From the NCBI GenBank assembly GCA_011009095.1, contig VTPC01091276.1, forward strand, positions 20,594 to 84,593: 64,000 nt of DNA. The letters are read 5' to 3'. The notes beneath the pieces are model-generated. The model saw nothing but the letters and a program-made list of their open reading frames with translations. It was not told the origin of the DNA and did not search any database. The stretch is from Ignelater luminosus (lineage: Eukaryota > Arthropoda > Insecta > Coleoptera > Elateridae). The position numbers and the translations under genes were made by a program. Positions 10,295 to 22,003 of the stretch are shown here, piece after piece; within the stretch, counting starts at the first letter, position 1; every line of letters starts with the position of its first letter.

Positions 10295-13200
10295 GGTATG
10301 ACAATCCAAAGTGACCACTACAATTTGTAAAATCGCATTTCTGAAAACTTACAATTTTTGTTTAAGGATCAAAGAAACATTCTAGATTATCGAGATATGA
10401 TAACTTAAAGTGACGATTTAAATTTCCAGAAGTTTGCAGTTTCTTTAAATTTCTTATCTAGAAAAGAAAGTTACTCACGAAGATAGATGAGGATTTAAAG
10501 GAATTTAAAAAGTCAGTTAACTCGTAAAACAAATTTCTGTTGATTTGGAAAATTCTTTTTTATATACCCTAGCTATTCTTCACCTCGAGAAAAATTTTAT
10601 ATTTCTGTCTGTCATCATAGCAAGCAGCCATATTGGCAACTTTCATGTCTAGAAATGCTCTTAGTGCTACTTATTTTTGCTTTAGCAACGTCTCACCTTG
10701 TGTAGTTATATAAAAAATAGTAATAGGATATTTCCAAGTAAATTCGTTAAATTGAATCATACTTTTTTTTAATGATACTTATTGCTGTAGTTAAAAATTG
10801 CAGTCCAAGTTTACACAGCAGTTGTTTTTGATCATTGGTCCAATAATCTACAATATAATGGAGAGTAAGTGTTAATCTATGGTTCAGCTCTATTTTAAAC
10901 TGTTTTTCTATGTAATAATAATGAATGGAATTTACAATTTAATTTGGAATTTTTTCAATAAGACGCAGAAGAATTTAGAATGTTCCTTTTTTTGTTATGG
11001 TAGCCTTATCATACTCGATGCACAGATCTGTTTCCTGCACCGCGTGACAAGTTTTGCTATAACCTTTTTAGAAATGCTTTTTCCTTGCTTCTTTATATTA
11101 CATTTATATGTTTAGTAGATTTTTCATGTTTATGTTCATTTAGTTAGAGTTTATTTGATATTAACTTACAATTTATTAAAGTTTGATTTGATACATTTTC
11201 TTTTCTAACTAAATTAATTTTTTTTGGCAAATTAAATTTAAATAAGATAAAATATTAACAGTGGTATCTTTCATCATTGTTCGTATCTTAAGTTACTGAA
11301 TTCTTGAAATTACATTTTCAAAATTATTCGATGAGTAGATTCATTTTATTTACCTTGCGTTCCAATACATATACCGAGTGTCTTAACAACCCATCTCAGT
11401 ATTCGAGTATTTATTTGACTTTGTTGTTTAATTACGCTAAAAATCGTTTAATCTAGACTATCGTTTCATGTATCGTATTTATGATGCAGAATCTAAATAT
11501 GACTTTGATGTATTTTACTTTAATAATCATTGTATGCTCCTCAATTGTAGATATTTCTTTTTTACTTAATATCAATCTATCTTATATATATTTAACAGTG
11601 ATCTTTTATTGTGGTTATAACCTCCTTCCCTGCGCTTAAGGCCAACCACAGGAGGTCTTTGTAAAGGAAGTATTTTTTTAACGCCAGGTTACGTTACAGG
11701 TGAGTACGAGATTTGAAAAGCGAAAACATCGTTAGTATTGCAAAGGCTCTGATAATTATGCATCCAACTATCAACTCAAGTGTCGCGGGTTCAATCACAT
11801 GTCGAGGTCCTGATATTTCCCACACAGAAACGCTGTAAGAAAATACTATCTTCGGAGGGGGATACAAAGCGGTTAATTTTGCATGATTATGGAGAATAAC
11901 CCGTTAAAAGTCCATACTGAGGTTGGAGTAACCCCGGATTTGATTAAATTCTAGTAGGCAACAAAATAATCATAACACTTGAAACCACAGAATTCAAGAA
12001 AATCATCACCTAAAGCCTCAGCCATAAATCAACAACAAACGTTACTATAGCCATTAGAATATTTCTGCCAAAATGGAAATTTATTTTTTATCTTTTTTAA
12101 ATATTCTTTCGAAAAGTATTTAAACTTCCTGCACTAACACTCTTAAAGAGGATTTTAACCAAGAGGTCTCATTCAGTAGTTCGTAATTCTAGAATTGGCA
12201 CAAAAAAATAAAAACCATGTCACAACTAATGTACACAGCTGAGTATTGACAATCTTAGTTAATATCAATTCAATAATCTATATCACGCACGTTCCGTGTT
12301 AGTAGTACACACCATCGTTTTGAAACAATTTTATAGATTCAGATTTAAAAATTCATCCCCCAACCGAAATCGAATTACAAAACAAATTTAACTTGTTGCA
12401 CTCATGCACATAAAAAAAATCTAGAATAAGCTATTTAATTGTAGAGTTCACAAAGACCTTTACAGAGGGTATTCAACACCTATGGCGAAATTTATTAAGA
12501 CGCCATCGAGTGGTAAACAAAGTGGTGGGTGATGCGTTTAATGTCAATTTTAAATTAAACTGTTTTGGATGCACCCAAATGTACCGTGAAATACCTGCTT
12601 GAAATGGATACCATAAGAAGATCAACTGTTACAGCAAATAATTTCAAGCAGTATAAAGCTGTGTTCCGCAGTCAAAACCAAAGAGAATTGTTATCTAATA
12701 TGCCCCACTGTGGTAGAAAGGGTCCTTTGCTAAATTGCAATGAAACTTGAAGCATGTAAGAGTAAACTTTTAATATGGATAAAAAGATATGAAGGATTAC
12801 CCTGCAAACCATATTTTTGACCTTGATTTAGTTCTTGAGATCATTAATAAGTTTAGACATAACCAAAAAGACTTTTTGCGTATTCAATATTTACTATGGC
12901 AGAGCAAAGATCTTAAGTGGGGTTCAGAAAAACTCTCCTATATTTAGCTTTTGCTGTCATAAATGATTACTTTGCGGTTTTAGATAATTTTCAGTAGATA
13001 GTTTTCACAAACCTGATTACCTTATGTTGCAGTTTTAACAAATGGTAATAGTATAAAGCACTTACCTCCTTTACTCTGTCCATATAACTACTTTTACAAA
13101 TATATATTAAAGAATATAAACTTTGCGTGTCCAAAAACGTAAATTATCTGCTTAACGGATATTATGACGTGTAAGACCTTGATCTACTTATGAGCCCTTG

Positions 13201-13600
13201 CGAGCAAAGCAAAGCAGTCGCATAAATTGTTGGGGACCTCATCAGGATGGAGTCTATAAGAATAATAGGGCTGTTTTCATTGTAACATCAGAACTTAACC
13301 AAACCTCACCTCAAAACTGTCAGTGTCAACATTAAAGGTAGGCTCGTCGACAGAAAATACAGTGTAGAATATTTGTTGCTACTGTTTTAAAGGAAAACCC
13401 GATGTGTCAGTACCCCAGAAAGTCATCAACAAGAACACGAAATTCTATATTATCCCTGTTTCAACCATCTGGAACGCTGTCTAAATCTATTATTTGCTGA
13501 TCCTTCTGATTGCAACCTCTGGCTCCAGTATACTTTTAACTGAGAATTCTTTTGTTATGTTTGACTGGTTCCTTCAGTAGTAACAGCTTACTAACAACGC
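10295..13600. other. No gene; one tRNA-like relic
   Basis: AT-rich DNA with only short open frames (up to 78 codons at 10879-11115, hydrophobic and unremarkable). The only structured piece I noticed is the tRNA-like stretch near 11.75 kb, listed separately. Confidence 0.5.
11735..11830 (+). repeat. Possible tRNA-derived SINE relic
   Basis: GTCGCGGGTTCAATCAC (around 11783-11799) looks like a tRNA T-arm with RNA polymerase III box B. It is preceded by a CATCCAACTATCAACTCAAG stretch like a degraded anticodon arm and variable loop. A box A is not convincing and no acceptor stem closes, so a working tRNA is ruled out. A decayed tRNA-derived SINE is the best reading. Confidence 0.35.
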
Positions 13601-16600
13601 CGTGAATTCCTGTTACTATAGGAAAAAAATTTTTCAATCATATCGGTACAGCAGTGGCCCAGTCCCCTGAACCAAGATCAATCCTAATCCGACTCTTCGA
13701 CCACACAAATAATAATTATTATGAAGTTCCCAAGACTTTAAGGTCACTGTTCTCCTTAAGCGTGTATGTGTTTCAGTCTATTTATAACAGGGTCTTGCAA
13801 TTTAGCTTAATTTGAAGGGAAAGAAGTACCTTTTCATGGCATGTACACAACAGTGAAATTCATGTTTACTGATTTTCAACCTTAGCCCAATTAGTGTTAA
13901 GATTCCAAAAAATATACGCACATTCTTTGCTATTTCTTTTGTAAGCTTGCAAAATAGTAAGATGAAATTCTTCTTAGTTAATCGGTAATTATTTAGCAAA
14001 CTTCGTGCACCCAAACACAAAATAGCACTGCAGCACGGTTGGATGCACAGAGAACGTAATTACACTCAATCATTCAATTTTAAATTACAAATAGGCGGCA
14101 TTGTTTAATACGTATACTATCTACATCTAGACGCTATTAGAAACGAAACTAAAGTACGCTAAGAAACTATCAACATTAAAAGATATTGTACACAAATCGA
14201 ATTTAGACAATTTTTTTCCTTAATTCTTACAGAATTGTTAAAAAATTAGCTCTTTGGTAATGGGATCAAAGAATCTAACCTTAACATACTACGCATCAGT
14301 GTTACGTTTTCTGCCTAAGCTACAAAAACTCAAGTTATCTATACGGTGTTTATCAGAAATAAACTTAAAAATTAATGTTAGTTAGCAACATTTTAGACGT
14401 TGTGACTGGGTCTTGGCTTGGTTGAAAACTAGCTTTGACCGCTAATCTTTAGCGGAACCTGTAATTTCGTAGCAAGCTTCCTTGCACTTAGAAAATTTTT
14501 TTTGAAAAGCAGTTGTTTTGTTTTTGTACTCAGTGACAAACAAAATGCGTTCCATGAGCTTCAAGAAGAATTCATTCTTTTAGCCTGAATTTGGTAAACC
14601 TTGGCGAGTTTAGTATTATTCAGGATTGTTTGTAAAACAGAGGTAACTTTCTTTCAGGTTTTGGGTTTTTTTACTCCCCTTTTTTTCTTTGATATAGCTC
14701 TGCTTACATCATCAGAATTGTACAACTCTAACATCGTCTACACCACGGAAGGTTCTAGATGACGTTCGAGTTTAGTATCATGAACTGACAAAATCCTCCT
14801 CTAGTTCTCTGTAGCTACACGAATTTCCAATAATAATGCGTAGAAAAACCAAAATGCTGTTTAACCATGCTAAGATTAGCTTTGAAAGCTTGTTATGGTT
14901 TCAATTTGTAGACTTCTGTTTGTTTCGTAAGAACAGTATATCAGTGTTTTGGATTATTTCGCTATCTTTTGACTCTTTCTATGGTGAGTTTTCTATGTGA
15001 CATATTTTTGACTGCACTTTGTATTCTCTGTAGCTTCCGATCGAAATGAATTTTATGCGAACGTTTTCTCCCTACGTTACAGGAAGAAAAAGTGGAATCC
15101 TTCATTTTTAGTTTGGTTAGAGTTGTAGAAGTTACACGTTTTTTACTATATTCCAACTATTGTTCTGGTTATTGAACAGACTGCCTATTTTATATTTCTT
15201 TTCGATACTTAAGTATTAGTGATTTGTACAATAGATGAATATAGTGTTGTAACGCAAGGCTACGTTTCAATTTAGCGTGTTTAGGTTAATACCACATTCA
15301 AATACGAGGTTTGGCTTAGGCATCCACCATTTTACGCGATGGTCCTTGAAATGAATAATTGTGCTGTGTGGTCGAAGGACTTCTGCTGTTAGACGGATTT
15401 CTTTACAGGATAGGCCTATTAGGTGACATCTTGTGTCATAAAAGATGGACAGAGCGAGGTGAATGATAGATTCGAGTTTTATCCCAGATATCAGCAGTTG
15501 CAGATTGTTGCAGGCTTAACGATAGAATTGAGGCCCTTTTCCAAACTCTTCTAAAACCATTAAAAGCTGAGCTGAATGAAACAAATCACTAACAAGAGAT
15601 CTTCTTGATTGATCTTTTAAATTTTACTGCTTCTGACGCAACTATTCTCAGCGAACCTTTCCGCTATAAAAATTTTCCAGTCTCAGAACATATTCTTAAC
15701 TGAGATTGTGCATCAACCCACCTTGATGTGTAAACGATAATGTAATTTCTGATTATAAAGGTGGCCAATGTTGACGCCTCGATGCAGACTCCGCTTACTA
15801 GGCCGCTTAAGTTTTGGAATTGTGGTAAAAAGGGTAACCTATTTTATTAACGTCGACGCTCCTTAAGAAATTTTATTTCAGTGTGGTCTTAAGAGCGTGA
15901 CCTCCAGGCAATGCTTTAGACCTCATCTTTTTGTGGTTAAACATTATTGGGAGATGTCATTTTCGACTAACGCTCTTTCTAGGTCTTTTGCCCTAACAAT
16001 CGGCAAAGAAAAATGGGAAAGCGGTTAAGCATCGTTCAATCATTTTATTAGCAATTTCAAGGTGATCCCGGTCCATCTCCTCCTCCTAATAGGGCTCCCT
16101 TTTTCAGTAGATTTGGAAAACTCAAACAATTTCCTAGAAAGACTTAAGTTTCATGACACTTCAGGCCTATTTCACATGTCATCTGCACTGAATTCCTCGG
16201 CATACCGTATAAATATCGTCTACATTTCTGTCACCCTTAAGGTTAGTGATCATTATTTAAGGATCAATTATGCTCTATCACGAGCGTTACGTAATTATTA
16301 TAAAAGCTATGTTTCCAGCAGTGGCAAACTTCAGGGTAGGACGAAACCGCATGATTGGTTTAAATTGGGAGAGTTGCCAAACTATAAAAAATTAACCAAT
16401 CAAGTGGTACCAACCTACCTTGAAGTTAGGTCACGGACTGTCGTTGGTTCCTAGGTACAAAGAGTACATCACTGCTTCCAAATTAACTTTTTTGGTCTAC
16501 GTGTTCAGTTTATAGGGAAATCCTTTATTAGATATTATATTCGCAATTTTAGGACTATCACTCCAAATTCTCCTTATAGTTTCTCCTCTTTCGATGAATG

Positions 16601-16928
16601 GTTAGGCGACGAAGGGACCACTTGTATAGATCGTGTTCTGGAACTTCTTCTTTAAGACTTCGTCATTGGGTGGTTGAATGAGCAATGGAGCGGCCATTTC
16701 AACAGACTTTTCTACGTTCTGATTATTTGCATTTGCACATTAATTATCATCATTATTGTTATTTTTTAATTCATCACTGAATTTATTTTGTTTATTTTTT
16801 CCCTTGTGAATTACTATGTTAAATTAATCTTACCTAGTGTCTAATATTTGAGTTAAAACTGCTAATGTCTAATATAACCTTACTTTAACCTAGCCTAAAC
16901 TTTTTTCAAATATTGTTTTTTCCAGACG
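13601..16928. other. No recognisable gene
   Basis: The longest open frame, 16062-16454 (130 codons, +), shows no motif I can name. Composition is like the spacer elsewhere. The last few hundred bases may be the 5' flank of the pogo-like element that follows. Confidence 0.45.
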
Positions 16929-17732
16929 ATGGTGAGAACATACATCAGAAAAGCTCAGAGGAAAGCTGGCGTAAACTACTCTGAAGAGGATTTGAAAAAA
17001 GGCATCCAAGATGTGACGTACGGCAACAGGACCACCAGAAAAACAGTTACATTCTACAATATTCCTAGGTCTACATTAAAATATCGTATTCCGGCCACAC
17101 GTGGTAAAGGTGGTGATGGTGTTCAATCGTTCTTGTCTGCTGCTGAAGAAGAAAAAATAGTAAACCGTTTAAAAGTAAGGGACAGAAATGGGTTTGGTTT
17201 ATCTCGATACGAAGTTTTGGATCTCGTTCAGCTTTGCATCAGACAACATTCCATGTAGATTCAAAAACCAGAGACCTGGTGCAGACAGGTTTACGGAGAT
17301 GAATGGAAACAATTTTATTCCTCAATTGGTTTCGTGATGTGTCTTTATCAAATGTAGGTTACTGTTAATTTATGATGGTCATACTATTCATATTTCAACT
17401 TTTTGATTAGATTAGTCTAGCAAAATCAAGTCACCATTATGAAGCTACCTCTCCATACCACACACTTATTGCAGCCTCTGAATGAGGTGGTTTTCAAAAT
17501 CCTCAAGATCAACTGGGACAGCAAATTGTGTCAATGGCAAAAAGTAAATCCATGCAAGAAAATTTGTCTCACTTTAAACCAGACTGACCCAAGATACGCC
17601 CAGAACAAATATCATCAATTGATTTAAGACTGATGGAAGTACAGGGGGTCAACAAACAAGCAATCTCAACTTCAGTATTCAAGACAACTGATCTGGAGAG
17701 GTACAAAACAAATTTTACAAACCCCTAATGCT

Positions 17733-17945
17733 GTGCCACCAGAAGTAACCACAGTGCGACAAGAAATAGACTCTCACTCAGCAGACATAGTGCCTTCGGA
17801 AATAGCTGCTAACCCTACAGACACAGCGCCACTCGAAGTATTTGCTATTTTTACAGCCACAGTGCCACAAGAAGTAGTTTCTTGCTTAACAGATGCAGTG
17901 CAATCGGAAGTAGCTGTTCCCCCAGGCGGAGTTCCGCTGCAAGTA
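17733..17945 (+). repeat. 36-bp coding minisatellite in the pogo-like gene
   Basis: The array comprises a partial unit (17733-17753), four units of exactly 36 bp (17754, 17790, 17826 and 17862), a 33-bp unit (17898-17930) and the start of another. Each codes for about 12 residues of the form V/A-P-x-E-V/I-x-x-x-x-T-D-x. Units are well diverged but keep phase, so the array arose while the frame was probably still translated. Linker repeats of this kind between the catalytic region and tail are not a usual feature of pogo transposases. Confidence 0.85.
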
Positions 17946-18523
17946 AAATATGCTAGTACAACCAAGTTGCAAACCCACCAGGAGTAGCCAGTACATCCAC
18001 AGAAGTATGTCGCAAAAGTTTTGAAGAACTGTTATTAGACATGTTTAAGAAAGAAAAGAAAACCTGAAACAGCTGATAAAAACCGTAAAAGACTTGTGAC
18101 CAACTGTGAGATTAATACATTAAAGAAATATCTATTAATGAAAGAAAATGAACAAGAAGAAAGGCAGAAAGAAGTGAACAGAAAAAAACTCAAACAGGCA
18201 GCAAAAGACAAGAAGAAATAGTTGGAAAAGATAAACATTTCTAAGGTCGACGCCAGGAACAAAATAAATAGAAAGAAACTTCATAATACTGATTACAAAA
18301 CAAGTGAAAAAAGTGATCAGTTATCTGTACGTGATAGTGATTACAATCATTCTGACGAAGAAATAGATGAACATGATGTAAACAAGTGGGTGGATATTGC
18401 GTTGTGAAAGTTTACGGAAAATCAGAAGAAAACTTCAGGCTGTACATAGCAAAAGTAACAAACCAAACGGATGCTGGATATGATGTCATATTTTTCAAAC
18501 GTCAATCCCAAACAATGAAGTTG

Positions 18524-18890
18524 TAACGGTAGCTGAGACCGTTCCATCTAATCATCACCGAGGGTCATATCTTGCTTGCGGTGAATCGGCCAGAGCTCTC
18601 GCACCGCCGGGGAATCGTAGACCGCGCGAGTCTGAGTTGTACGACGTTTGTTGGGTGCGAGAGTGCCGCCCTTACCGGCCTCTCTTGAAATTCAATTTTT
18701 GTGTGTCGAGCCCCGGCATATTTGGGGGTTCTGTAAGGGTGTCTTTCTTCACCAAGTTTATTGTCATATAGCTCCTTCCGGCTACGGGAGTCTCCTACAA
18801 AGAGGCTAGCTCGTTCAGATTATTGGAAGTTTTTTTTGATTAATTGGCGTTTGAAGTCTCCTAGATGGTGCACACCACGAAGGGGTATCC
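18524..18890. mobile_element. GC-rich insert of unknown type inside the pogo-like gene
   Basis: The pogo C-terminal coding stretch breaks off after a QTMK codon run (18523) and resumes at about 18893 (METEEESYIA). The 365 bp between are richer in G+C than the surroundings and share nothing with pogo. They hold a perfect 9-bp inverted pair, CTCTCGCAC (18596-18604) and GTGCGAGAG (18655-18663), with a 50-base loop, and a weak box A-like TAGCTGAGACCG (18531-18542). A SINE or other small structured element is possible. No clear target duplication was found. Confidence 0.55.
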
Positions 18891-19044
18891 TGAGATATTA
18901 TGGAAACAGAAGAAGAATCCTACATTGCCAAAAAAAAGATGTAGTAAGAAAGCTGTCAAAGCCCCTTAAAAGCAGCTCTGCTAGATTCAAAGATATGATC
19001 AGCTTCGCTAATGATTTGAGTGACTTATTGAACATTTATTAACA

Positions 19045-20276
19045 TTTTGTAATTTTACTTCTAATTTTATCTCTTGTTCCTTAATAAAAATTGTGTTATT
19101 CCAAAATTTGAGTTAATTTCACACCCAATCATGTAGGAGTTTCCTTGTATTGTCGATAACTCGAGTATGGTGTGGTTCAAATGATTTGTTGTAATTTTTT
19201 TATAGTGTTTACATGTTTGCCACTTACCCCAATTCAAATAACAATAGATTTTATGAAACCAAAACTCTTATGGCTTAGTTGCCCCGATTTCTAGGGGTAA
19301 CTGGGCCTATTGGGCTTTTTTCTTCTTTTTTTCCTTCAATTTGAATATAAAAAAAAATTAAATTCGACTATTATATAGTGGAAGGCTGCTTATCGTATTA
19401 TAAATAAAAAATATTTTAGATATTAATATAATTTATTAGTGGTTCTCAGGTAAGTACAGTGTTAGAAACTACGCGCTCACGTTGTAAAATCATGACCCAG
19501 ATACCCCAAATATTTACAAAGATTTTTCAAATTTTTTTATCCGTTACAAGAGATGCACTAATTCTCGAAAATCTATATGTGAAATAATGATCTTTGACAC
19601 AAACAAAAAATATGTGTCTCTTCTTTTGATTGCTACAACGTATAAAAAATATTTAAGCAATTACGATAATTTGATGTTTTATGGCTGTTCGATATCACGT
19701 GGAACGGCACTATAACGAGTAATAAAGCAAACATAAGATAATTATTACTCATACAGTAGGATCTATTGGTATATTGCTCCTTCAATATAATTGGACAGTT
19801 CCGTTTCTAACTTGTTTTTATCTATTTCTTGGTAAACAAATTTAGATCGTTCCTCCTTACCTTACCTACCCTCAAATGCATGGTGTATGATGATACATGA
19901 TCAATTTAAGCTTTTGGGAACATCTGTTATCACTCTAGCCTACTGATATCTGTATCATAAGTGTAGCAATGGGCATTCAAAAATGTGTTTGTTAAGCGTT
20001 AATTTCATGTTTTTAAATTATTTCAAAAAGGTGGTGTGTCTGCTTGTCAGCACGTGCGAATCTAGGCAACTTTGTGGTGTTATGTTTTGTGTAAGAAGTG
20101 AAAAATTGCTTGAAAGAAATTCTTGCGTTTCAAGACACATAAGTAGATCTTGTTTTATTCATTAGCTACTATGACAAAAATATACATTTACTTTATTAGT
20201 GCATTTTGCACATGTATCATATATGTAACAACGCGCGCAAATTATGGAATTTGTTTTACCATTTTAGATATGAAAA
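19045..20276. other. No gene; 5' flank of the piggyBac-like relic
   Basis: AT-rich DNA. Around 19280-19315 a short inverted, G/C-containing stretch (GTTGCCCCGA...GGGGTAACTGGGCC) could be the right end of the pogo-like element, since pogo ends often look like this, but no left partner was confirmed. Confidence 0.4.
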
Positions 20277-22000
20277 ATGAGCAATTGGTGGAACGAATTT
20301 CTAACAAAAAAGCCTCTAAGTGATGAAAAATTGTTAAAAGAGCTTGAAGCACCTCTTGACAGTGAAGATGAGTTAGAACGTGATGACAGTGATGATGACG
20401 ATGTTGCCGATCCTACAGTAGATTGTAATATTCCTGAAGATTCTTCTTCTGACAAAGAGTATTCGGCACAAAATAATAATTTATTAGAAGATGTAGTTGC
20501 TGATCCTGTTGTTATAAATATTCAGGATGGTGCTTCTCCATTTGATGCCTCTAGTTCTAATAAAACACATCAAGAATTATTTGGAAAAACAGATAATCAA
20601 AAAGCCTTCACAGGAGTAGATATACTTCCGAATGAAATTACAAGCCTAGAAACGCCCTATCAATTTTTTAAGTATTTCTTCCAAGACGAATTATTTCAAA
20701 AAATTGTCGAGGAATCTATGCTTTACAAAAGTCAAACTAATCCAAATGATACTCTATAAATAAAGAAACGGTACAAAAATATATTGGTATTTGTATTTCG
20801 ACTTCCGTTTTTTATAGCACAAATATACGTGATTATGGGGGGGGGAACCACCGGTAACGACTTTATAAAAGATTGACCAATTCGAAAAAATTAAAAGCTG
20901 GCTTCATTTCAATAATAATGACAATTAAAAGGCTCCAAGCGAACCAGGTTTCGACAAATTACATAAAATGAGAGCTATTATAAAATATCTGCAGAATCGA
21001 TTTATAACTGTATCAACAGAAGAAAGTTTAGCCATAGACGAGCAGATATGTGCCACAAAGGTTCGGCATCATCTAAAACAATATGTACTGAATAAACCCC
21101 ATAAATGGGGATACAAGTTGTTTTTCTTGTGTGGCATATCAGGTTATGCCTACAAATTTGAAGTGTACACAGGCCAAGAAAATGATCCCTCAAATAGACC
21201 AATAAATGAACCTGATCTTGGACCTAATGCAAATATAGTAGTTCGATTGAGTAGGGATATTCCGAGGTTCAAAAATCACAAACTCTATTTTGATAATTAC
21301 TATACATCTGTTCCATTAGTGGTATACCTTTTCAAAAAAGGGATATTGTCTTTAGAAACTATTAGGCGAAATAGAATACCGAATAGCAAACTTCCTTCAG
21401 AAGCTGACATGAACAAAATGCCTAGAGGAACTTCTATTGAATATACTGCAATTGTGGATAATGTCGAAGTATCAAATGTAAGCTGGAAAGACAATAAAAT
21501 TGGAAATTCACTTTCTTCTTTTGTTGGGAAAGAGGCACAGATCATAGTCAGGAGATACGACAGGAAATTAAAAACTCATTTAGATGTGAGCTGTCCTTAG
21601 ATTGTTGCGGTTTATAACAAACATATTGGTGGTGTAGACCTGCTTGATAGTCATATTGGGAGACAGAATCCAGCTACGAAAAAAAAATGGTATTTTAGAA
21701 TATTCTGCGGTAACAAACGCACGCGTATGTTTGGCAAAAGGTGCCAAACGTGTCAACCAGAAGCAATTCAGGATGGAAGTTGGACGTTGTTTCTGTATGA
21801 TTGGCAAAAGAAGCATTAAACGAGGACGCCCTAGCGCCGCAATAGAAGAGCAATTGGAAATCAAGAGAAAGAAGTGCCCTTCAATTAAAATACCACAAAA
21901 ACCATGTTCTAGTTTGACGTATGTTACTTGCACTAAATACAAAACATATCTCTGGTTTAACAAAAACTCCAACTGTTTTCAAAGGTTCCATACTTCATAA
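20277..22000 (+). pseudogene. piggyBac-like transposase pseudogene
   Basis: The enzyme cuts and pastes at TTAA sites. The acidic N-terminus (20277-20759) has LSDEKLLKELE then SEDELERDDSDDDD, as in piggyBac proteins, followed by a FFQDELFQKIVEES block. The next 200 bp need frame changes but show YIGICISTSVFYSTNIRDY and FEKIKSWLHFN. From 20968 the core is open: IDEQICATK (first catalytic Asp, 21037-21039), LYFDNYYTS (second, 21292-21294) and, after a TAG at 21598-21600, GGVDLLDSHIGR (third region, about 21637). The tail has RGRPSAAIEEQ and a Cys-rich end resembling piggyBac's zinc finger (YKTYLWFNKNSNCF), with some Cys lost. The damage is roughly three frameshifts and two stops. TTAA-flanked termini were not found. 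Confidence 0.88.
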
Positions 22001-22003
22001 AAA

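Larger units (their letters stand above)
16929..19042 (+). pseudogene. Pogo/Tigger-like transposase, internally deleted and interrupted
   Basis: The N-terminus (16929-17258) is a psq-type helix-turn-helix DNA-binding domain: MVRTYIRKAQRKAG, then YNIPRSTLKYRI, then EEEKIVNRLKV and GFGLSRYEVLDLV. It then jumps to the end of the DDE core. ETILFLNWFRDV and LIYDGHTIHIS (second catalytic Asp at 17374-17376) are followed by IMKLPLHTTHLLQPLN, so the third catalytic residue, normally Asp in QPLD, is Asn. About 150 residues with the first Asp are missing near 17260. A long C-terminal extension follows: a repeat region (17733-17945), a lysine/glutamate-rich stretch (18060-18420) and blocks ending in NKWVDIA, FRLYIAKVTNQTDAG and, after an insert at about 18524-18890, KDVVRKLSKPLKSSSARF. 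Stops and frameshifts are several. The element termini were not established. Confidence 0.82.

Noticed and set aside
11735-11830. Functional tRNA gene
   Set aside because: No closing acceptor stem and no convincing box A or anticodon arm.
16062-16454. 130-codon plus-strand frame
   Set aside because: No motif, no partner domains, and composition like chance frames. A faint VSDHY resemblance to an endonuclease end was not enough.
13653-19320. Possible pogo terminal pair: GGCCCAGTCCCCTGAA near 13661 and the inverted GGCCCAGTTACCCCTAGAA near 19290-19312
   Set aside because: The similarity is short, needs a gap, and the left site lacks a clear TA. The distance (5.7 kb) is too long for one pogo copy unless large insertions are assumed.
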